Shown here piece after piece: positions 34,701 through 46,700 of a stretch of DNA of 64,000 bases. The first letter of the stretch is position 1. Each line of letters starts with the position of its first letter. Under the pieces are notes generated by a model. That model had not been told where the DNA came from. It searched no databases and saw nothing but the letters and a program-made list of their open reading frames with translations. This DNA is from Apoda limacodes (taxonomy: Eukaryota; Arthropoda; Insecta; Lepidoptera; Limacodidae): contig OX291546.1 in NCBI GenBank assembly GCA_946406115.1, positions 9,913,019 to 9,977,018 on the forward strand, written 5' to 3'. Made by a program: the position numbers and the translations under genes.

Positions 34701-37700
34701 ACCTTTTAAAGTTCGCACCTCATTTATAATAAAACTAAACTAAAAAACCAACCTAACAACATACTTACTAATCTCTGGCAGTATTTGCAACCAAGTACCA
34801 ATAGCGCGCGAGGCAAAGATGTCCTAGATTGCCTATGAATTGGCAACTATTGATAGTGAATTGCAAAATTATGTATAGGCATTTGAATGAGCTTTAGTTC
34901 AGTCAGTTTCATTTATTTGACTTACCAAAATCTTTGTTTATTTACTTCTTTTAATTTTAAGAGACACTACAATGGATGTAATTTAAAAAATTTATCCTTC
35001 CACAACCTTGGTGGACAAATGTGACACAGTGGTCCCAATTTAAATCAGCACTGGATGACACCATCGATGCGCATGCTCCATTGAAACGATGCAACACTAA
35101 CAGGAAAAACAATAAGCCTAGGATCGACAGTATGATTATTGACCTAACTAAACAAAAGAAAACTTTATGGGATGCCTACTTGCAGGATGACAGTAAAATC
35201 AATTACAAGCTTTACAGAGAATGCTCTAACAAGTGTGTTAATGAGACAAGAAGACGCAGAACAATGTATTAATCGAAGTTTGTAGACAGTAGAGATAAAC
35301 CGTTTTATACTCACTTGATCGTCAAAGATTAGTGTTCCTCAAGTAATCCGTGATCAACAAGTAAATTTGACTACCACTACAAAGAATATTGCCGAAGTCT
35401 TTGCCTATGAATTTCAGAAAACTTATTCTCTTGAACCACCGCTGCACAATATTATTACATCATGTATACCTCAAACCAAAAATTACTTAGAAGAGATATA
35501 ATTCACTGCTCACACATTCTGCAGCAGGTTCTTATAATATTACAGGTCTACTACTCCAAAATGTGCAGAGATTTCAAATTTACAAAACTTGCATAAGACC
35601 CTTACTTACTTTAATACACTTCTTAATTTGGAACCTCTATTTTGCCAAGGACATAAATATGTTACTGTGCAAAGATAAGCTACTAATATACTTTACTGCT
35701 TGAAGAAGATGCCATATGAACAAATACTCAAGATCTTAAAACTACCAACTCTACAAGACTGGTGTACTCGAGGTGATATCATTGTTATGCCAAGAAAGAC
35801 TATTGAATCAACAAGTTATTATTGCTTTCCATTAATATTAATACATGTCTGGATCTGACTATCATTTGGAAATGTAAATTTACCATATTGGTTTTTACCT
35901 TTTTTATTACCTTATAATACTACCAATGAAAATTAGTTTTGAACCAAATCAGTTTTTTTCTTTTAAATATGCGCAATAATTCTCAGCCTATGGAACCCTT
36001 ACATAATGCGTAACAATACGCACTTTACGAGTTTTTAATTGATATTAGACAGCAATAAATGTCTTTGACACTTTATCATCGCCAAATGCATGACCTGAAT
36101 TATTATCACTATGTTATCAGTCAGAGGGAATGGCTATTATGCCACTTGCACTTATGTACGCATTTCCTTTGGAACTATTGTTTAATCGAAGATAACATTT
36201 ATAAAAGGCTTGCACGTCATGTATTTTTAATAACTATGTACCGCACATTTTAATGGTTATTTTATTTCAAAGTTAGTTTAGTTTGTGTAGTTTATTCTCT
36301 TTTTCAATATTGTTAGTATAAGATAGTAAGCGCAGGACGAGAAACACGTAGTGTTATTTTTGTATTGAAATAATTTGGAATTAACACACTATATGTTAAA
36401 AAACGAATTGCACTCCGGGAGTGCAGGCCGAAGTGAAAACCTTTACACACGATTCGCGCTTAACACTCAAATATGTCACAAGACATGTCTTTGACATTGT
36501 CAAGAAATAATAATGTTTGTTTATTTACTTTTTTGACGTAGTATATTTGACATCGCAATCTGTCATAGAATTAAAATTCCATATCCAACCTCCCTGTACT
36601 ACTCATAATCGCGAATACTAAAAATTAAAAATTATAATAGGCGTGGCATTACGGTTTCCGTCTTGAGAATTTTCACGATTAGGACACGTGACCTGACGCG
36701 AGTTTATCATTTTTTACCCGTACCAAAAAAAGTGCACAACGCCGCTAAAGAAGTTTTCACTTCAAAAATCCCATAGATATATATACATCTAGATGTCTTA
36801 CTAATAAACGAAAAGATGGACTGATAGAGTTATATTTGAATATTATCTTTTGCAGTATTATTATATCTATAGCATACAGCCAACGCTTTCACAGTGACGC
36901 GAATTCTGAATGTGAAAAAATTAACAAATTTAGATGACAGCTAAGAGACTTAGAACTTGACAGTAATGATGAAGTCCAAGAGTCATAGATAAAAATTATC
37001 GTATGAAGCCATGACACAACGTTTTACCAATAAGAAAGAAAATATTATCCTACTAAATACAGAATCTATTTTTAAAAACACCCTGTTTGACTTAGCAGGT
37101 ATTTATTATTTGGACACATTAAAATATATATTTGTCGCGTTGCCATCACTACCGTCGTTTACGAACTGTCAGTGTTGTTTGTTTACAAACACTTTCAAAT
37201 ACCTTTTTATTCGTGAAATATTAATTTTTTATTAGGTTTTAATCTCTTTGGTGTTAATAAATATGAATCGCAAGCCAAGACGCAAATGCGAGGTGTGTTA
37301 TGTGTCGAAGAAAAACAGTGACATATTTTAGTCAGATTTCCGTTACACGTAGATCGGTATGTAATTACATTGTTTGGTTACTGTCTTACGAATTTAATCT
37401 ATATATAATTTCAATTCATATCTTTGAAAGCAATAAGTATTTTGTTTAGAAAGTAATATTTGTAATTTAACAAAGAGAATATAATCATATTTAACTTATT
37501 ATTTAGGCCAGCCGCAAATTGCGAAATATGTCCGATAGAAAAAATTTCGAGCGCGCCACGCACACATCCTGGGCCGACCCCGCACAATGGTCAGGTCGGC
37601 GATTCGGCGTCCAGGAACCTTATTGGGAAAGTCTCGAGCTATTCGGAATCTCGAAATCGAAATTTGTGTAAATATATGGATCACTCCGCAACGGAGCATT

Positions 37701-40700
37701 TGATGGAGCCGAACTTTGGGGTTTTTCCCGTTCGTCCAACTATTTATGTCCAACTGGTTGTGCGAACAACGTTTTTTTTCCCCGTGGACCAAATAAATAG
37801 TTGAACATTAGAAAACCGAAATTTACTGGGCTCTTCGTACAACTGCATGGCCAGTTGGACCACTGCCCCAAATATATATTAAAGCTTTTAACCGACTTTA
37901 AAAAAGGAAATTCTCAAATGAGGTTTTTATGAAGCTTCTATAATTAACTAAACACTATTCCTTTTTAACTGACTTAAAAGGATGGAGGTTGTTGTCGTTA
38001 AAAAACGTCAAGTGTGAGTCGGATAAGAGCACTGAGGGTTTAATACGAAATATAAATACCAAAGCTTTTTAACCAAGTTAAATTGAAGACAGGGTTTTGC
38101 ACTGAAAATCTTAAAGCTTTATTCCAAGTGATAGTTTTAAAATGGCTACCTATATCTCCAAAACTATTGATCAATCAAGAACTTCGTTTCGGATGAAAAC
38201 TTATAACTATTATAACTTCTGTTTATTTATAAAATAATTCAGCACATACTAAAATTTTCTCTACTTAAATTTCTCATATTGTGCGGCCCGACCTTAAGTG
38301 TTTTGATTACCACTAGTGTTACCGTCAGTACAAATTTAAATTTATCGATAAGTATATTTTGTATCTTTAAATTTTTGTGATATTTTTTTATAATTATAAA
38401 ACCGTTTAGCCGGTATTTATTTTGGCTCAATATAATGTTTTTGTTTTGTTTCAGTTAACGGGCATTGGTTAAATTGGTTGGCAACAAAAATTTAACGTAC
38501 TTGCCTGTTAAAAAACTTAATGAATTAAAATTTGTATATACTTTATACTTCATTCCTTTACAAAATCTAAAAAAAAAACTGAAAAGGACAGCCGTACGAA
38601 CTATAAGTTCAATTAATCCACCATTACCTGATGAAATAATAAATATAATGGTAATAAGCCCACTAGTACTATTAAATATCAGAGTACTCTTAAATATCTC
38701 AAATAGCTTGCTAACTTATTTATATTTACTACTAATTATACTAATTGTTTCAATACAGATTGTATACTTGTTAGCTGATTAACAAACTCCTTGCCAGCTC
38801 TTTTTGGCAGAAATTAACATTGTATAATATTATTATTGTCATTCAAAGATTCAAAAGCGTTCTCAGAAACCAACTTGTACCAATATTGTTTGATTTGATT
38901 TAATTTACTCATACTCATCACTTTAAAATGTTAAAAAACACTAAAATTTTAAGTATTTTCTTTATTTTCTCACAAAACGGACTACATTAATGTGGTTTTG
39001 TCAATGTAAAGGTTTTTAATATTTCAAGTAAGTCTTTTGTTTTGTGAGTATCATGTAAAAAACCTTTATTTTTATTACAAAACATAATCCTAAATAAACG
39101 CTAGTGCCCCACGATTAGGGATAAATCGATATCGATAGTAAAGCAACCACTATTATTTATTATGTTGGTCAAATTGATTTTGCTGTCATGTTGGTATATT
39201 GTAGATGCATGAAAGAGTCTAGGAGTGCCAGTGTGACTATATGAAAGTGCCAACTATTCTTACGTAGTATTATATTCTCTTTGCGGAGCACAGAATTTGT
39301 CAGTTGTCTTGTCTATGGGTCACAACACAAAAGCTTTATATTTTCGATAAAAATAGTTCCCATCAGCATTCATGGTGGTAATAAAAGGATGAACCCAATA
39401 TGTTCTATGTTTTTTTTCTGTATCTTATCAATAAAAAGCAAAGCTATTTACGATTCATGCCACTACCTAATAAAAAATACGTTTAGTGCGGTGTACGGTC
39501 GTCGATATGGTTACCACGAGTCGAAGAACGGAGACGCCTCGCCGCATTGATTCACAGTTTTGTGTTTTGACCCAAAAACAGCAGGCTACATAAATAAATG
39601 CCTAGGATTCCAGTCGTAAGCTTTACATCTAGTGTCTTATAAAACTGCTTAAGACAAGTGAAAATGTTATGTTTTTCATTTTTCCTGTCAGTTTCTCAAT
39701 CTTAGTAATTTTTGGATAAAACTAATCTTGGTCGCAAATAACCTTAATTTTTATTCAATGGTGCAGTTAAGTTTTGCGGAGATAGTCAATGACCTTCTAA
39801 GTAGATGATAGAACGCGCGCCTACGCGTTAAAAATGGAACCACAAAATTGTGCTTGACTCCGATCGTAAGCACACTTTCCTCGCAGGCGCTTGTTGACAA
39901 CTCATCGTGAGGATGCCAAAGTGTGCATTAAAAAGTTGTCTAAATAATACATTGCCATCGTTAAAGAAATATTGTGATCATCGGTGAAGGGATTTTTATT
40001 TACAACATATTTGTCAGGTTAAAAAAAGTAGGATTGTGCCTTAAAAACGTTAAAATCAATTTAATTTGTTGTATTCTTCTTAGAAATTCGCCATTTCTCC
40101 TTTGCCCTCACTCACTACATATCAGAAAGGGATAGGTGACGATGATAACAGGAACTTAGACAGAATAGAAAGACATAGAGTTGCTTTTTGTTTTTCAGAA
40201 AGTTTTCTTAGAGTGCATTTAGATCAGTTTGAAATAAGAATAAACTGATTAGGCAATTACATGTATAGATATGTAGCATCAGAGCACTATCTTGATACAA
40301 AATATTCTTATATACTTGGAAAGAAAACGGTGCTTAATCATTAAGTTCCCTAATCAAATAAAAAAATATGATTGCTCGCATAATGTGAAAAGTTTATTTA
40401 CTAAATCGAAATAAGTGACTGTAGTACTAACATAGGTCTAAGAACAACTTAAGTGTTTTCTTTTTTCTTATGGTTTTAGTTCTCGTAGGCTCTAGACCCA
40501 AATTATCTTCCGACTCGCGCGAAATCAAGTTACTGCTTCTTCGTTGTACTTTTTGTAAAAATATTACCGTGTTAACTTTTGACCCTAATTAAAAAATATC
40601 CCATGTTATGTTTCATCCCTTAGCTCTCAGTGCCAAAAATGAATTCATACCATCACTGCTGCAGCGTAAAGAAATAGGCCGTGGCCTTACGCTTGAATTT

Positions 40701-43700
40701 TTGATGTTGGGATAAAAATAGGAAGTCACGTCTACTACTGTATGTTTTAAAAATTTTATAAATTATTTTCAAAACTTGATGGCTACGTAGTTGATGTGAA
40801 CTCTTGCAATATTAATAATTACTGACTTGTATAGATCGTGAAAATGCATACCCTAAACATCAAGAAAAATATTAATAAACTTCATCCACCCCTGTCGTAA
40901 AAAAAATATAAGCAGTTTTTTACAAACCTTACATCAAAAATAGCACTACAGTTTGACTACAGTTAGAGTCCTTAATTCATCTCTTTCGTAAAAATGTTAT
41001 AATAGTATTTATAGATATTATGCTGTTATTTTTGGCACCAAAATAATTCTTATAACATTAAAAACATAGGTGTTAACTATAAACGTTCAACTACCTCTTT
41101 ATCCCCTTAATCTGTTTATGTCGTAAAATTCTTTCTTAGTGGCTGTCTGCATTTCATGGAAAATAACATGTCAAATTTCAGCTTTAGCCCTAGGTTAACT
41201 AATTTTTGAATAATTATAAGTCGTTAATAAGTGATAATTCGCTACATAGATTGAATGAATTTGAGATTGGTATTTAGTAACGTGTATGAAGGTCGATTAC
41301 ATATACATCGTATAATCAAATATGCACTGACATAAAAATCTGTCATGCAAAATAAAAATAAAAAATTTGCTTAGTATCACAGTGAAAGCTACTCCTATAG
41401 TACTATGTTCTCCATAATTCAATTCGTTTAAGCGTTCGCGTATATATTGCTGTTTGACCAGCAAGCGTATTGGCGGACCTAAGCTATAAAATCATATGGT
41501 GAATTCAAAAAGGTTCCACTGTTCGCCGACGTAATTGTTTGACGTACATACTCTATCTTCTTAGAAGGTCATTGGAGATATTTCATTATTAACCTGTGAT
41601 GGGCGGGGCGAAAATGAATGTTTTTAATATATGCGACTGTTGGCAAACCTGTATAGTGCGTTCTAGTTTTTGACATTTGGCGCCAGTGTCATCTGTGCTA
41701 ATATGTGTGAACTATTTATTGTATAAACATTAAAGTCAAGTTCCAAAAATGTTCTAGCCGCTCGCTTTTTTTTTCACACTTAATAAATTTTTATGCAATG
41801 CGTGATACTTTTCCGTCTCTTCAAGTATCTCTGCCAAATTTCAGTCTTATTGGATGATCCATTGCGGCGTTATTGAGTAGAAAACAAACTTAACCTTTTC
41901 AACCTTATTATATTAAATGAATATCGAAACTGCATACGTACCATTAGTTTCCCCATGTATTTGGCACGAAATAAAGTGATTTTAGTGTATGTTTCTTATT
42001 TCTTAGTGCGCTCATTTACTATTCTTTTGCGAATTCCATAATGTGATTTAATTTTTGTTATAGGGACTTTCTGCCTCGAGGTTCGGGAATAGTTACACGG
42101 AGGCCTTTGATTCTGCAGCTTATACATGGAAATACAGGTATGTCCTCATTCATTTAAGGCGAGGTGTGGTTTTAAGTGTGGTCGAATAAGTTTTTTAGGC
42201 TTAAATTAGGCTTATTTACGACTAAAAATCAATAAAAATTTCATATTTTTTTTAATCTGATTGTTTATACCTCAAAACGATCTAATTCACACAGACAAAA
42301 AGTTGTTTTTGTTCTGAAACGGCAAAATTTATAATAAAATCTGTGGCGCTCTGCCAATTTCTCACGGGGTTACGGAGGTTGTAACATTGCCGTGCATATT
42401 TGCGAATTTTAATTCGTAATTTGACAGTAACAGTGCTTATCTTTTCACTCAAGATAACCTGGCCTTAGGCCGCTTTTAATGCTATGCGGTTCGTCGGAGC
42501 AGCTTGCTGGAGCGGCGGCGGCGCGGCGGAATGATGTACTGAAAGCGTGGCTTCTGCTTTGATCTATACGGCTCCATACATCGCCATACTTACTCACTGG
42601 CCTAAAGTTACCTATTACTGGTCCACTAGCACCGATATTACATATTTTTAATTTCCTCTTCGTACAAAGCGTTTTTCGAAAATGTTCACAAAAAAACTAG
42701 TTAAAAGCTATTTTCAATTATTTGTTTTGTTTGTAAAATATGTTTGTGAATTTATATGTCTCCCAAAGGTGTCCTCTTTTATGGTAGTACTTGCGCCTTA
42801 GAAGCTAGTTACGCTATGATAAACCTATTTCATATTTTACTCTGTTATACTAACCAAAACGTGAAGCTAATTTTGCACAAAAAAAATAATGTTTAAAGTC
42901 AGTAGCTTAGAGAACAGTTGCTTACCCAATTTGTCTGATAAAAACACAATTGGCAACTGTTTGTAGTTCATGATCCCTTACTGCTTTTATCCAACTCTCA
43001 CTTGACCTTATTTTCTTTTTAAGACATCCGTAGCAAGCGTGTCGCATGTTACATATTAAACAACATCCGTCACACAATATCACTCCAGCCATAAGTATAA
43101 GGCCGGCGATTAGTGCTACGCGGTTGACTGGAGCGGTCAGGCGTTTAGATCTAATACTATTGTATTGTGGGGATGGTTTATCAGATTAACACTGTTACCG
43201 GCCTAAATGGTTATTCTTATGCCTAAGCACAGGGTTAAGGCTCATTTACACTGCTAAGTTAATACTGAAGATAAAAAGTGCATTTTCATACCTACATCAT
43301 AGATTATATCATATTATACTAGTACCTACAGTTTTTGCTTAAAAAAGTGTGAATTAGCCACAATACTAACCAGAGTGTTCGTATGTTCCACTCAGCAAAA
43401 ACACTTGCACTTGCTACTTAACTAAGTGTATATGTGCTACTTATAAGATATAAAGTAGCAAAAGCAGCGGAAAGCCCTTTGCAGCTTCGTAGTTAACAGT
43501 CGCAACCTTTTGAAGGCAGTGACTAATTAGGCTTTATGTGTCCCATAAGTTGTAAACTAGCAGCTTAAGAGCTCTGCCTCACTGAGATGCCATGGCGACG
43601 TCGCCAGCTACGTATCCAAATAATTCATATAGAAATGTATCGGCTCTCACTCACTTGGCGACGCTTTGGCAACGTCACTAATTTGGAAGCGTAGCCACGA

Positions 43701-46700
43701 TTTACGGCTCCCTACGTGGCGACTGGATGCTATGGCAGCCTGGCTACGTCGCCACTAAAATATATGGGCATAAGCTGCACCTCACTCACTTAGTCACCAA
43801 CCGAACGCTATTTGGGACGCTCGCTTCTATTTTATTTCATTTGTGTAACGTTGAAAAAATGAGTTTCGATACCGAAAGATGTATCGTGAAAATTCAAAAT
43901 CGTCCGTGCTCATGGGATAGTGCATCAAATGATTATTCCGATATTATCAGGATATTTTCTTAAATCTGTATATAGTTTTAAAAAAACACCATTTTGGCTG
44001 CGATCCGATATAAAAGGATGAACCCATAGTTTGCTTTTTTGTCTTCTTTTCTCTTAGTATTTTTCTTCGAACATAATAAATAAGTGCGATCTCCTCTACG
44101 TCCATTCCTACGACGTCGTTAAACTGACTGAAGAGTAGCCATGACTACTCTGTTTGGCGACCTTTGGATGCCAGAGGTAGCCATGCTTGCGTCGCCGGCG
44201 ACGTCGCCATGGCATCCCGGTGAGGCAGAGCTCTTAGAGTGTTAGTTGGTAAAATAAAATACATACCAAGGATAGGATAATATACCCCCTTAGCTCTTTC
44301 ATAACAAATCATAATAAACGAGTAAGGATTCGACAGGGAATTTAGTCCAGATTCACATCATTAAGACGTGTTGCGGTGATAGGGTCACCACCTGTCACGC
44401 AGGACTAATATGGTTGGTAAAAAGAGGCTGCCTTCCCCCACATTTTAATGTTTTTACTTTCCTTATCAGCCCCATACGTCCCCACTGCTGGGGCACGGCC
44501 TACCCTCAACGAGGGTGATTCGGGCCATAGTCCACACGCGGGGCCAGTGTGAATTGTGGACTTCACATACGTCTTTTTTTTTATGACGTATGCAGGTTTC
44601 CTCACGATGTTTTCCTTCACCGAAAAGCCAGTGGTGTGAATAATCAATGTACTTGAGAAATTAGGAAAAGACTCATTGGTACACGCCAGGTCTCGAACCT
44701 CCGCCACTCAGGAAGCAAAGTGAAATCGAAACCCCTCGGCCACCACCGACTTTTTTATTACTTTACACTTGTCATATCGCGTAATTTGAAAGGTGCTAGT
44801 GTCCGGTGACCGTAAATAATTGTTAAACTTACCAGGATGATTTGTAAATATATTTTACATAGTTTTCTTACCGAGATTATTTCTGTTTCCGATGCAAAGG
44901 TTGCTGCTTTACAAGTCGCAAGTCCAGCCACATATGGAGTACTACTGCTATCTCTGGGTGGGTCATTTCTGGCACCCTGATACCAGCTTGGCACTTTTGC
45001 TTTAAGCCGTATCAAATCTCGAGAGATTTTGCCTACCTGTGTGTTCTACCGCTTGTAGAATTAAATGTGTTCTGAGGAATTGTTCAAAATGATGCCCATG
45101 ACAACTATTCGCACCATCGTCATCAACAGGGAATTCATTCATCCTCACACACATCCATAAATAGTCACGTACAGTGCGGTTTCAGAGGAACTACTTCCCG
45201 CGATAGCTTTGGTTGTGGAATGAGCTACTAGCCAAGGTTCTGTAAGGACTACAATATGGGGTTCTTCACGAAGAATGAAGTGATTAGATTTTCAAAGGGT
45301 CGGCGACGTACGATTGATGCCCCTGGTTTTGCAAGCGTCTATAGGCTGCGTGACCGCTTACCATCAGGTGGACCGTTAGTTTATTGAACACCTTAGTTCA
45401 CTTAAAAAATGTCTATTAATTTATATACCTTCCTAAACTCTGTTAATTTCCAAAAAACTTGAATAAAATATAATCACTATAAAGAAAATTGTACGCAGAC
45501 AGACGCAACGCGTTAATTATTGTATATGTACTACTTATATGATAAATTATTAAGTTGAATTGCTGACATCCGATTAATATAATTCATTGTTGAAAATTAA
45601 AGGTGTATTTTAGGGTTCTGCAAATAGCAAAAAATGGTTCTTCCATCATAACATCTCACAGGTCTATGAACAGTTTTTGGATTTGTTCTTGTATTTGTGA
45701 TGTAACATCTTGCTTCTTGCCAAATTTCAGGATTCTAGGTCAACGGGAAGTACTCCATAGGTTTTGATCTATTTGTGTCACAATATGCGACGAAAATGAC
45801 CGTATTTTGGGCATATTTTTTTATTGCATTGACTTTGTTGATTTTTTAGGTATTTGAGGTTATGAGGTATGGTAACCCTAAAAAGAAAAAAAAAAAATTA
45901 ATGAAATACGCATTTTTGCGTTCCAGATCATCATACTATACATAACGTCAGTAATTAATGAAACACTCGCCTTTACTTACGCAACATTGTTAACTTAATC
46001 TCATTAAGAAGAAAAATAGATTTAGATTTGAATAAATATGTAACTAGCATAGAAACTTTAAAAACATTAAAATGACTGATTTATTTGCTTAAAGTCAAAA
46101 GCCATAAAATTTGCAGCAACATAGTAGGTACTATTTAATTGGCAACTGACAAAGAATTATCTCTATGATATTTTATAATATATATGAAACATCTCAGATA
46201 GTTTTCCATTAGTACAGAAATTACTGAAAAACTGTCCCCCATTTACATAAAAGCCCCTTTCTTGCCCTGATTGTCATGTTGAAATCCATGTTTAGGGCGC
46301 TTCTAGCATCAGGGGCGTTTGTAATGGTCTTATTAAATTCGTTTTCACGCAAGTAACCACATATTTTATTATAATTCCAAAGAATACTAAAGTAAACTGA
46401 ACGTACCTTGTTTAAAAATAATAAATTCTTAACAATATACTAAAACAAACCAGTCACTAAAATTTTGATTTAGGTTCATACATGACTATTAATCTAACCT
46501 TCAAACGCGACTTTCAACAGTTCTCTGCGCCTGCGCATCTATAATTAAAACCACTAATTGGTTCTTTTAGTCCAGTACGGAAACGGACATTAGGCGGTAT
46601 TCACACTGGTAAATAATAATATACGTTGCAAAAGTGTAGTTAACGAGTGTACAACACGCTTGAATAAAAGGGTCAACAAGTGTTTTTAAGCACTTTTAAC

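Larger units (their letters stand above)
43568..44233. mobile_element. PIF/Harbinger element, internally deleted, two truncated convergent genes
   Basis: Terminal inverted repeats of 38 bp (43568-43605 and 44197-44234, two mismatches) start AGAGCTCTGCCTCAC and include GCCATGGCGACGTCGCC. TTA lies on both sides (43565-43567 and 44234-44236), as expected for the 3-bp Harbinger duplication. Inside, a plus-strand MADF-domain start (43859-43963) and a minus-strand transposase N-terminus (about 43976-44105) point toward each other, with the middle of the element missing. PIF/Harbinger elements typically carry a DDE transposase and a Myb/SANT-like (MADF-like) DNA-binding protein. Confidence 0.75.

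Noticed and set aside
37499..37792. 97-codon open frame on the minus strand
   Set aside because: No recognisable similarity; the GC-rich composition alone keeps it open. Reported only as a candidate repeat.
38465..38782. 105-codon frame rich in Leu and Ile on the plus strand
   Set aside because: Composition is explained by AT-rich DNA, and it leads directly into a CR1-like LINE tail; not a credible membrane protein.
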